Assembly: GCA_947449875.1 (NCBI GenBank)
Contig: CANFSY010000007.1
Location: 1-55,908, forward strand
Length of the DNA: 55,908 nt
Direction of reading: 5' to 3'
Source: Paracoccaceae bacterium
GTDB lineage: Bacteria > Pseudomonadota > Alphaproteobacteria > Rhodobacterales > Rhodobacteraceae
Shown here: positions 1-9,312 of the stretch, one piece after another
How positions within the stretch are numbered: the stretch's first letter is position 1
Layout of the letters: every line of letters starts with the position of its first letter
Notes under the pieces: generated by a model
Databases searched by the model: none
The model's input: the letters and a program-made list of their open reading frames with translations, nothing else
What the model was told of the DNA's origin: nothing
Position numbers and translations under genes: made by a program

Positions 1-178
1 AAAATGACGAATCCAGATAGCACAAAAAACAAATCAACCATTAGATAACCGTTGTTTATAAATTTAGAATCAAAAATTGGATTCCATTTAGGCAAATGGA
101 ACACAACAATAAATAAAGCTGCTATTCCCCTTATGCTTTCCAACTCATCAATTCTTGCAAATTTTTTATTCGATTCAT
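1..178 (-). pseudogene. Acyltransferase-3 (OafA-like) family, N-terminal fragment, cut by window edge
   Basis: Minus-strand translation ...[51 protein letters not shown] matches the acyltransferase-3 N-terminal pattern (RGIAAL..VFH...[16 protein letters not shown]). No ATG/GTG/TTG start in this frame before an in-frame TGA near 215-217. Confidence 0.65.
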
Positions 179-270
179 GCGGAATGATTTTGTGATGATA
201 GAATTTCTGTTGCTCTCAAACCATTGGTTGCAACAAGCTAGGCCACAGCAAGCAATTTTGTCAATCCTCA

Positions 271-951
271 GGCATTGTTGCATAAGTCACCCTTCAGGAC
301 AGATAGCCCGCTTTCCCCTTAATTATCAGCCCAAGCGAAGGATCTCCTCGGTGCGGAGGGCTGAGAAGCGGTTCATCAGTGCGGCGCGGATCTGGATTTC
401 CGCTGACTGGCTGTCTGGGTGCTTTGCGGCGATGCGCTCGCTGAAGGCTTTCAGGCACGGCAGCTTCGCCTCGATCCGGCTCCGGACGTGATATCTGGTC
501 CAGCGCTTTCAGAAGGCCCGGCTGTATTGACGGCTGGCGCGCGGGGTGTCGTTTCTGGCGATCGCTGCCGGCCAGTTCTCTGTCCGAGGGCGTCGATTTT
601 TGCGGATCGGAATGATCGTAGTGGCCTGGCGGTTGATGATTGCGATGTGGCAGCGGCGGGTGTCATAGGCCCCGTCGGCGGTCACGGCTCCAATCTCCTC
701 GATCCTCAGACAGAATTGGATCGCAGCATCAAGGAAGACCGCAGGGCGACTGGGGCTGTCCTCAGTCGGCGCGCGCCAGGTCATCTCCATGTCCAGCCAG
801 ATCCGCAAAGACCCATGCCTTTTCAGTGAGGCGGTGTAGCTGCGCCAGTTCGTAGTTCGGTAGCGGGCGGGTGCTGGCTTGCTCATGTCGCTTGACTAAC
901 AAATGGAATTCACAGTGTTAATCCATTTCCACCAGAGTTATGCAACATCGT
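271..951 (-). mobile_element. IS5-family element, internally deleted, both ends retained
   Basis: Ends ggcattgttgcataa (271) and ttatgcaaca (938-947) are inverted. ORF 509..886 (-) reads MSKPAPARYRTTNWRSYTASLKRHGSLRIWLDMEMTW...AIQFCL then jumps directly to EEIGAVTADGAYDTRRCH. After a TGA the same frame continues KRWTRYHVRSRIEAKLPCLKAFSERIAAKHPDSQSAEIQIRAALMNRFSAL. Confidence 0.8.
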
Positions 952-953
952 CG

Positions 954-1124
954 ATTGGTATCTTCCCCAACGAGGACAGCATCCTGCGCCTGATCGGTGC
1001 CGTCCTGTTCGAGTAGAACGACGACTGGCAAAGCTAACACCGCTCCATGATGGTCGAGGCATTCTGCCAGATGGATACCGCCCAGATCGACCTGCTTCTA
1101 AGTATTACCACACAGGCCGCCTGA
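954..1124 (+). pseudogene. IS256-family transposase, C-terminal fragment with in-frame stops
   Basis: Translation IGIFPNEDSILRLIGAVLFE*NDDWQS*HRSMMVEAFCQMDTAQIDLLLSITTQAA* resembles IS256 transposase C-termini. Confidence 0.75.
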
Positions 1125-1159
1125 CCGATGATCCAGAATGACAATCCCGCAAATTACAC

Positions 1160-1252
1160 TATCTTGACGGACGCCACTCCGGCACTCCGCCTTCAGCCTG
1201 CCGCAAAATCGCGATGATCTGCGTCTCAGGGTATCTGCTTGTCTTCATGCGA
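1160..1252 (-). pseudogene. IS3-family OrfA N-terminal fragment
   Basis: Minus-strand translation MKTSRYPETQIIAILRQAEGGVPEWRPSR, typical of IS3-family OrfA starts, then truncated. Confidence 0.7.
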
Positions 1253-1289
1253 AATCTCCCCATGTATCTTGCCGAGAATGTTCTGCTTT

Positions 1290-1423
1290 CTCACACCAAT
1301 AAATTTGGGAGGATTGCTCAGTGTCTTGGGGGTCTTGCCGATTACCTTGCTGAGGCCTTCAATTGCATGCGTCGTATTGATAATTTTCCGCACAGCTTGC
1401 CGAAAAGCAAAGAACGTGATCAA
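1290..1423 (-). pseudogene. IS256-family transposase internal fragment
   Basis: Minus-strand ITFFAFRQAVRKIINTTHAIEGLSKVIGKTPKT resembles the IS256 motif FFAFP..IRK.IYTTNAIE.LN..IRK..KT. Confidence 0.7.
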
Positions 1424-1615
1424 CTCTTGGCAGGCACTTGCTTAAATACACCGCACGTGTATAATATGCGTATACGAAAGTTTACCACGGAAGGGTAGGA
1501 AAGGCAGAAAAACTAAATCGAACACCTAGGTGCAGAGAGGAGATATGAAAGAGTTCTCGACTACGTCGGCAAACATGGAATTGTTTGTTAGTATAAGTGA
1601 GACGAGGAGTAATTT

Positions 1616-2380
1616 ATGAATGGAACGATAACCGTACATTCAATGTATAATAATATTGTTGACCAGAGAGTTGTAGTTGCACAGCAAAGGGTCTTTGATG
1701 CATTGGGTATCAAACTTAAACAGCATCTTATTGAAGGTGTATCTCACGGAGAGTGGATGGACGCAATAATACATCGCAACGAAAGTGAGATAACAATTTT
1801 TTGCGATATTGATGCATTTCCTGTAAGAGGATCTGCATTTTTATCAGCGCTTGAGTCAATAAAAAGCGGTAATATATTTGGCCTTGGTCAGGTCGCTAAT
1901 CACTTAAATCCAAATCATATTTACGCAGGTCCAATGTTCTTAGGGTTTTCGAGGGCTACATATGTACGGTGCGGTTCCCCTTCGATGAAGCAAACAGAAT
2001 TGTATGACGCTGCTCAATTTCTCACGATCGAAGCGGAAAGATTGGGCGTTTCAATAAGTCTTGCGCTTCCAAATTTGACGATAATACCAAAGTGGCCGTT
2101 TTCAAATCGTGGAGTTTTCGGGATCGCTACTTTTTATGGAAACCAAATAGGTGAGTTCGATTTTTTCCATCTTTTCGAATCGCGTTTCGCAAGAAATGTC
2201 GAGATTTTTGAAAAAATATCTGAAGACGTTCTATGTGGAAATTTGGATTTTTCAGCGTACCTGCAATCAGCGAACCGGCAAGAATCGCAATCGAAATCAC
2301 CGATAATTTTCCGAAGAATTACCAATTTTTTGAGACGCCTCGCTTCCATTTGGTCGAACTTGCGCAGGCGGCAAGGGTAG
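1616..2380 (+). CDS. Putative glycosyltransferase-like protein (DID motif), AT-rich
   Basis: 254-aa open frame with EITIFCDIDAFPVRGSAFLSAL (DxD-like motif after hydrophobic strand). Markedly AT-rich relative to the rest of the window. Confidence 0.5.
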   Translation: MNGTITVHSMYNNIVDQRVVVAQQRVFDALGIKLKQHLIEGVSHGEWMDAIIHRNESEITIFCDIDAFPVRGSAFLSALESIKSGNIFGLGQVANHLNPNHIYAGPMFLGFSRATYVRCGSPSMKQTELYDAAQFLTIEAERLGVSISLALPNLTIIPKWPFSNRGVFGIATFYGNQIGEFDFFHLFESRFARNVEIFEKISEDVLCGNLDFSAYLQSANRQESQSKSPIIFRRITNFLRRLASIWSNLRRRQG

Positions 2381-2396
2381 ATTTTCGCTTACCCTG

Positions 2397-2472
2397 GGCA
2401 TTGTTGCATAAGTCACCCTTGAGGACAGATAGCCCCTTTGCCCTTGATTATAAGCCCACGCGAAGGATCACT
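2397..2472. mobile_element. Terminal fragment of the same IS5-type element
   Basis: ggcattgttgcataagtcacccttgaggacagatagcccctttgcccttgattataagcccacgcgaaggatc closely matches 271-345, then diverges. Confidence 0.75.
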
Positions 2473-2477
2473 GAAGA

Positions 2478-2981
2478 TTGCCTTCTGGGACCGGCAAACA
2501 ACAACCTTGGGCCGATGGAATAAACACACCTCCTGCTGTGCTGCATGGGTCTGATCGACAGATCGAACCTCAGGTCTTTTGTATCGGATTTAACAAGACA
2601 GGAACCACATCTGCGAGTGTCGCTTTCGAAGAACTCGGTTACAGGGTTGGAAAAGAGCCTGAGGCAGAGAGATTGATCTCCGATTGGGCGCGTCGCGACT
2701 TTTCTCGCATCATCAAATACTGCTTGACGGCTGGCGCCTTTCAGGATGTTCCCTTCAGCCTAGGGTCAGGATTCATAAGTAACCAAGCCATTGAGACCGC
2801 GGCTTATGTCGAGCGTTACAACCGCACAGTCCGGAACGAATGGCTGGATCAATACATCATGGAAAGCATTGAGGAGGCTCAAGAACAAGCCACAAAATGG
2901 CTATGGACATACAACAATCACCGCCCCAACATGGGCATCGGCGGCATAACACCCGCAATGAAAATGAAAATGGCCGCGTGA
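2478..2981 (+). pseudogene. Chimeric ORF: sulfotransferase-like N-terminal fragment joined to IS3-family OrfB C-terminus
   Basis: N-part QVFCIGFNKTGTTSASVAFEELGYRVG carries a P-loop-like PAPS-binding motif (GFNKTGTTS). C-part AYVERYNRTVRNEWLDQYIMESIEEAQEQATKWLWTYNNHRPNMGIGGITPAMKM is an IS3 OrfB end. Confidence 0.75.
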
Positions 2982-3309
2982 ATTCTACGGATGCATCCCG
3001 TTAAAAATGGGGAGATTACCTACCAAGCCTCCGACTGCAATGCTGCAGCGGGAGCGGTTCAGATAGGCGTGCCGGATGGCCACCCGACGCTTGCCTACAC
3101 GGATGTGCTGATCATCTGACAGGTGGCGCTGGACTAAGTTACGGCGCAGCGTCTTTCTCATCGCCTAAGGCGGTCGGCCATTATTGATGTAGCCGCCGAT
3201 CAGCGCCCGTCTTGACCCACACCTATAGAAGCATCGTTTTGGGGATACAGGGTAGATTCGGGGGTAGGTTTTCAAAACCCCAAAATTATTCAATGATTTC
3301 AATGTGTAT

Positions 3310-3399
3310 TGGCGGAGGCGGTGGGATTCGAACCCACGAAGGGGTTCCCCCCTTGCTCAGTTAGCAACCGAGTGCTTTCGGCCTCTCAGCCACGCCTCC
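3310..3399 (-). tRNA. tRNA-Ser(GCT)
   Basis: Reverse complement ggaggcgtggctgagaggccgaaagcactcggttGCTaactgagcaagggggg...gtgggttcgaatcccaccgcctccgcca: acceptor stem GGAGGCG/CGCCTCC, T-loop GTTCGAATC, long variable arm, encoded CCA. Confidence 0.95.
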
Positions 3400-3599
3400 G
3401 ACGGGAGTTGTTTAAAGGGGTGGGGACTTGGAGGCAAGGGGGAAATCTACAGGTCTAAGCACGATGGTTGAGGCTGGCCAACGGATTTCGGTTGTGATTC
3501 AATTCCCTTATGGTTTCGTGGACGGTCGGCATGGTAGGCCTATGCCCCGAAACCACAACCGAAGATCGCAAACGGCTTGGAAGGTCTTGATGCACAGCT

Positions 3600-3717
3600 A
3601 GGATCGTACCGAGGTGGACAGGGCGCGTGCGCTGCGTCTGACGCGTGATGTCTGGACCAGTGCAGGGATCGCGCAAGCCGTCGCGCTGCGCGAGGATACT
3701 GTGCGGTTTTGGTGCAG
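3600..3717 (+). pseudogene. IS630-like transposase N-terminal HTH fragment (tentative)
   Basis: Translation DRTEVDRARALRLTRDVWTSAGIAQAVALREDTVRFW; truncated where the IS3 element begins. Confidence 0.4.
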
Positions 3718-3755
3718 TGGACCTGTCACGTATTCGTGCCGCCCCGAATGCTCGT

Positions 3756-4634
<879 letters not shown>

Positions 4635-4706
4635 GGCTTTTGGCTCGCGAAGAGCTGGGTGGCCTTCGTCAGGAAAACAGTCCCCCGGACTGTTTTCTGA
4701 TCCTCC

Positions 4707-4973
4707 TCAGTTTAGGATATCCCTCTCCTCGCGCAGTATGCGGTTCTCGCGCCGAAGCCCTTCGTTCTCAAGCGCAAGTTCGCGATCCTTGGGCGGCGGC
4801 ACGACATCCGTGTCGCGGTGCGTCGTGATCCACTTGTTCAGCGTCGACATCCCGACCCCAAGATCATCAGCAATCTGTCTGCGCGAAAGCCCGCTGGTCA
4901 GCGCGATCCGCGCCGCATCCTTGCGAAATTCATCCGTTCTGTTTGTGCCCATGGTTGATCCCCTTTGCTGCAC
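4707..4973 (-). CDS. IS3-family transposase OrfA
   Basis: MGTNRTDEFRKDAARIALTSGLSRRQIADDLGVGMSTLNKWITTHRD...LALENEGLRRENRILREERDILN: HTH plus leucine-zipper pattern. Confidence 0.85.
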   Translation of the reverse strand: MQQRGSTMGTNRTDEFRKDAARIALTSGLSRRQIADDLGVGMSTLNKWITTHRDTDVVPPPKDRELALENEGLRRENRILREERDILN

Positions 4974-5022
4974 ATTACGTGATCAAAGGAGCGGCACAAA
5001 ACCGTGACAGGTCCAGTAGAAG

Positions 5023-6200
5023 GTGATCCAGACCGTCCGCGAGAAGTTCACCTGCCGGGACTGCGAGAGGATCAGCCAGCCGCCGGCCCCCTTCCACCCA
5101 GCACCGAGGGGCTGGGCTGGCCCCAACCTGCTGGCCCCAACCTGCTGGCCATGGTTCTCTTTGAGAGGTTCGGCCAGCACCAACCCCTGAACAGGCAAGC
5201 CGAACGCTATGCCAAAGAAGGGGTCGAGATCAGCCTTTCTACCTTGGCCGACCAGGTCGGGGCCTGTGCCTTGGCGCTGCAGCCGATCCATGATCTGATC
5301 CGTGCCCATGCCATTGGGGCCGAGCGATTGCATGCTGATGATACGACCGTGCCACTGATGGCCAAGGGTGGTACGCGGACTGCCCGGCTCTGGACCTATC
5401 TGCGCGACGACCGGCCCTTTGCAGGTGGGTCACCACCGGCGGCGCTCTATCACTTCTCCCCCGATCGCAGGATGGAACATCCGACCCGGCACCTGGCAGG
5501 CTGGACGGGGATCCTGCAAGCAGACGCCTGTGGCGGCTACAGCGATCTCTATCGCCATGATCACAAGCCCGCGTCTGAGCTCAGCGCGCTGTGCTGGTCC
5601 CATGCTCGGCGCAAGTTCTTCGAATTGGCCGACATCAAGTCTACGGCCCGCAACGGTAAAACGGGGACAGCGGAGATCTCACCCATCGCACTTGAAGCCG
5701 TCAAACGCTTCGATGCCCTCTTCGATGTCGAACGCGAAATCACCGGCCTGACTTCCGAGGCTCGCCATGACGCCCGTCAGCGACTGATGCGCCCAATGGT
5801 CCAGGAACTGCACGACTGGCTGCGATCCGAACGCGCCCGGATGTCGAAGCACAACCCGGTTGCCAAGGCCATCACCTACATGTTCGAAGACGACGGCCGC
5901 TGGGACGCATTCACCCGCTTCCTCGAAGACCGCCGCATCTGTCTGATGAACAATGCCGCCGAACGCGCCCTGCGCGGCATTGCCCTCGGCCGAAAGGCCT
6001 GGCTCTTCGCTGGATCGCCGCGCGGCGGTGACCGCGCCGCCTTCATGTATTCCCTGATCGTCGCCGCCAAGATGAACAACATCGACCCTTAAGCCTGGCT
6101 GGCAGATGTCCTTGCCCGACTGCCGGATATGCCCCTGTCGCGCCTGCCAGAACTCCTTCCCTGGAACTGGAAGCGCGGCTTTAGCGCCAAAGCCGCATGA
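5023..6200 (+). pseudogene. IS66-family transposase (TnpC), frameshifted and with a premature stop
   Basis: KVIQTVREKFTCRDCERISQPPAPFHPAPRGWAGPNLL, frameshift at a 14-bp tandem duplication (5121-5148), then MVLFERFGQHQPLNRQAERYAKEGVEISLSTLADQVG...KMNNIDP* followed in frame by AWLADVLARLPDMPLSRLPELLPWNWKRGFSAKAA*. Confidence 0.85.
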
Positions 6201-6412
6201 ACTGCGGCCCACGCCGGATGGTTACGGTCCGGCCGCTCCCACGTGCGAGACGGACCTTGCAATGAAGGCTCCACGATTAAAATGTCCCCGCCAGAGTAGG
6301 GCAAACAAGGTTAAGGTTTGCGCTTCAAGCTGTAGGACTATTGCGAAACTTCCGTCGTGCCCATTTATCATGCCGTTCTCACGCAGGTGGAAATGGTGGC
6401 GGTCATATTGGA

Positions 6413-6781
6413 TTAGGGGGCTTTGGCCGTACGCTCTTGGCATAGGCACGCGATAGGCTGGGAATGGTCGCGCTGGATCAGCGCCTCTGGCGCAAGGCGG
6501 TCAAGGCGGTTGGCCAGATCAAGGTCAAGGTTTGACAGGCCGTGGCAGTCGTGCGTGGTCAGCGTGACATCTACCACGTTGTAAGCATTGGACCATTCCG
6601 GATGGTGGTTAAGCTTTTCGGCGATCAGGGCGGCGCGGCACATAAAGCCCCACGCCTCGATAAAGCTTTTGAACTTCCACACTTTGCGGATGGCGTCACG
6701 GTCAGGCACAGCGCCCCAACCGGTTTCCCCCAAGGCGGGAAGCGAAGCGGTGCGTTCGGCTTGGGTCAGCAGGATTGCCAT
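6413..6781 (-). CDS. phhB: 4a-hydroxytetrahydrobiopterin dehydratase
   Basis: EKLNHHPEWSNAYNVVDVTLTTHDCHGLSNLDLDLANRLDRLA is the pterin carbinolamine dehydratase motif. The C-terminal tail looks longer than usual. Confidence 0.8.
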   Translation of the reverse strand: MAILLTQAERTASLPALGETGWGAVPDRDAIRKVWKFKSFIEAWGFMCRAALIAEKLNHHPEWSNAYNVVDVTLTTHDCHGLSNLDLDLANRLDRLAPEALIQRDHSQPIACLCQERTAKAP

Positions 6782-6799
6782 GGGGTGGGCCTTTCAAGG

Positions 6800-7972
6800 T
6801 TAATCTTTTTCATCTTGCTCGGTCTTGCGGAATGGGCCATAGGCCGTCAGCACCTCGATCTCTTCGTCGACAGCGCGGCGTTCTTGGTCAAGATACCGCG
6901 CCACGGCTTTGGCAAAAGCGGGGTCGGTCAGCCAATGCAGCGAATGTACAGGCGTTGGCAGATAGCCCCGCGCCAGTTTGTGTTCGCCCTGCGCCCCAGC
7001 CTCGACCCGTTGCAACCCGCGGGTGATGGCCCAATCTATGGCCTGATAGTAGCACAGTTCGAAATGCAGACAGGAATAATTTTCTACGCAGCCCCAGTAT
7101 CGGCCAAACAGGGTGTCGCGCCCGATGAAGTTGAGCGCCCCCGCAACCGCGCGGTCGCCGTCGAAGGCCAAGCACAGCAGCGCATCGCCGCGCATCGTGT
7201 CGTGCAGTTCATGAAAAAAGGCGCGCGTCAGGTAGGGCGTGCCCCATTTGCGGCTGCCGGTGTCTTGGTAAAAGGCCCACATCGCGTCCCAATGCTGGGG
7301 CTGGATAGCGTCGCCCGTCAACATGCGGATCGTCAGGCCGTGGCCCTGCGCCGTCTCGCGCTCTTTGCGGATCATCTTGCGCTTGCGCGATGATAGATCG
7401 CCCAAAAAGGCGTCAAAACTGGCGTAGCTGTTGTTTTCCCAGTGAAATTGCTGCGTGATGCGGTGCAGTGTGCCTTGATGGCCTGCCAGTGCTGCCGCCT
7501 CTTGCTCTGTGCAAAAGGTGATGTGCAGCGAGGACAGGCCGTTGTCTTTGGTCAACCCAATCGCCGCATCCAGCAAAAGCGGGGATAGCGCGGCGTCGCC
7601 CAGAAAGCGGCGGCCGGTGGCGGGGGTGAAGGGTACGGCCGATTGCAGTTTGGGATAATAGGTGCCGCCTGCGTTTTCCAAGGCCTGCGCCCAGCCATGG
7701 TCAAAAATATATTCGCCTTGGCTGTTGGATTTCACATAAAGCGGCATGGCTGCCGCAGCGATGCCGTCGCGGTACAAAACCAGCGGCCGTGTTTGCCAGC
7801 CGGTGCCCTTGCCTGTCGATCGCGATCTGTCCAGCGCCAGAAGGAAGCGGTGGGCGGTGAATGGGTCAATCGGCACTCCGCCCTCTGGGTTGGCCAAACG
7901 GTCCCAATCGGCGGCGTCAATCTCGGCCATCCCGTTCAGCAGGGCAATTTCATAGGTCATCCGCGTCTCCAT
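6800..7972 (-). CDS. GNAT/FemAB-like N-acyltransferase (DUF482-type)
   Basis: Translation from METRMTYEIALLNG; motifs KRKMIRKERE, FYQDTGSRKWGTPYLTRAFF, RYWGC...LHFELCYYQAIDWAI..GL.RVEAGAQGEHKLARGY. Confidence 0.75.
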   Translation of the reverse strand: METRMTYEIALLNGMAEIDAADWDRLANPEGGVPIDPFTAHRFLLALDRSRSTGKGTGWQTRPLVLYRDGIAAAAMPLYVKSNSQGEYIFDHGWAQALENAGGTYYPKLQSAVPFTPATGRRFLGDAALSPLLLDAAIGLTKDNGLSSLHITFCTEQEAAALAGHQGTLHRITQQFHWENNSYASFDAFLGDLSSRKRKMIRKERETAQGHGLTIRMLTGDAIQPQHWDAMWAFYQDTGSRKWGTPYLTRAFFHELHDTMRGDALLCLAFDGDRAVAGALNFIGRDTLFGRYWGCVENYSCLHFELCYYQAIDWAITRGLQRVEAGAQGEHKLARGYLPTPVHSLHWLTDPAFAKAVARYLDQERRAVDEEIEVLTAYGPFRKTEQDEKD

Positions 7973-8003
7973 TCCGAGTATGATGGCGCGGGGCAGGGGG
8001 GCG

Positions 8004-8771
8004 TCAAGCGGGGAACGGGGCGGCGTAGTCTTCGAACGTGATGTTCTGCGCGATTTTGCGCGCCTCGGCCTCGGCCTCGGGCGAGCGGATGGTCCAGCAC
8101 AAGATCGCAGCCCCCTGGGCCTTAAGTTCGGCCACACGCGGGCGATGCAGATCGCGCGCTTCGTGGCTGATAAAGGATGACAGGCTGCGGTCGTAATCGG
8201 GAATTTCGCGCAAGCGGTCACAGGTCGCAGCGCTGAGCGGGGCCCAGTCAGCATCATAAGCCGAGGTGGTCAACCCGCGCGGGCGGTTGGGGCAAAGCCG
8301 CGCCATATGGGCGACAGACTCGGGGTTGAACGACATCAGCGCCACATCGCCGGAATAGCTTTCCAGATCGCGGGCGGTGGCCTGTTCCAAGCGCCCATCG
8401 GTTTGCGACATGGTCAGGGTCTGGTCCTTGATTTCCACCAACAGCGGCACGGCCCCGCCGATCAACGTCAGGACTTGGGCAAAGGTCGGGATCGTGTCAT
8501 CCGATCCGGCCAATTTGATACGGCCCAGTTCGGCAGCACTGCGGGCGTTGAGAGGTCCGGCCTCGTCGGTCAGGCGGCCCAGATCTTCGTCGTGAAAGAC
8601 CATAGCCACGCCATCTGCCGACAGTTGCAGATCAATTTCTATTCCATACCCCGCCGCACGGGCCGCCCTTATGGCCGAGGGCGAGTTTTCAATCCGCCTG
8701 CGGGCGCGGTCGTGCAGCGCGCGGTGGGCAATGGGGCAACGCACAAAGGCTGATGGCAGCGGCACGCGCAT
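8004..8771 (-). CDS. Glycerophosphodiester phosphodiesterase family protein
   Basis: IAHRALHDRARRRIENSPSAIRAARAAGYGIEIDLQLSADGVAMVFHDEDLGRLT: GDPD motif. Confidence 0.85.
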   Translation of the reverse strand: MRVPLPSAFVRCPIAHRALHDRARRRIENSPSAIRAARAAGYGIEIDLQLSADGVAMVFHDEDLGRLTDEAGPLNARSAAELGRIKLAGSDDTIPTFAQVLTLIGGAVPLLVEIKDQTLTMSQTDGRLEQATARDLESYSGDVALMSFNPESVAHMARLCPNRPRGLTTSAYDADWAPLSAATCDRLREIPDYDRSLSSFISHEARDLHRPRVAELKAQGAAILCWTIRSPEAEAEARKIAQNITFEDYAAPFPA

Positions 8772-8772
8772 C

Positions 8773-9237
8773 TTAGCGCACCTCGAAGATGGCTTCGATT
8801 TCAACGGCCACGCCCAGCGGCAAAGATACGGCTGACACCGCTGATCGCGCATGGCGGCCCGCCTCGCCCATCGCGGCGACAAGAAAGTCTGACGCGCCGT
8901 TGATCACCTTAGGCTGGTCAACAAAATCGGCGGTCGAGTTTACAAAGCCCACCAGTTTCACCGTCCGCACCACGCGGTCAAGGTCACCGCCGCAGGCGGC
9001 CTTAAGCTGGGCGAGCAAGGCAATCGCACAGGTTTTGGCCGCTTCTGCGCCCTGTGCCGCATCCAAATCAGCCCCAAGCTTGCCCGTGATCAACCCACCC
9101 GCCGCATCGCGGCTGATCTGACCGGAGATATAGACTTGGGCACCCACCTGAACGAAGGGCACGTAGTTTGCAGCGGGGGCCGGCGCATTGGGCAAGGTTA
9201 CGCCAAGCGCTGTCAGACGGGTTTCGATCGCAGACAT
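8773..9237 (-). CDS. RidA family protein
   Basis: PFVQVGAQVYISGQISRDAAGGLITGKLGAD...VVRTVKLVGFVNSTADF. Confidence 0.8.
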   Translation of the reverse strand: MSAIETRLTALGVTLPNAPAPAANYVPFVQVGAQVYISGQISRDAAGGLITGKLGADLDAAQGAEAAKTCAIALLAQLKAACGGDLDRVVRTVKLVGFVNSTADFVDQPKVINGASDFLVAAMGEAGRHARSAVSAVSLPLGVAVEIEAIFEVR

Positions 9238-9312
9238 GGTTCCTCCGAAAAATAGGGGTTGCGCAACGCTACGCTGCGGTCGTGACAGGGTAAAGACGGT
9301 GGGAAGCCGCCT

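Noticed and set aside
2478-2981. Sulfotransferase-transposase fusion as a genuine new protein
   Set aside because: The sulfotransferase part is cut short and joins an IS3 C-terminus next to other IS debris; a chance open frame is the simpler explanation.
6413-6480. Extended C-terminal tail of phhB as evidence for truncation by the IS66 region
   Set aside because: Possible, but no IS end could be placed inside the tail; left as an uncertain gene end.
6542-7393. Long plus-strand ORF (283 aa) opposite the GNAT/FemAB-like and phhB genes
   Set aside because: Antisense shadow ORF in high-GC DNA; low-complexity composition, while the minus-strand frame carries clear protein motifs.
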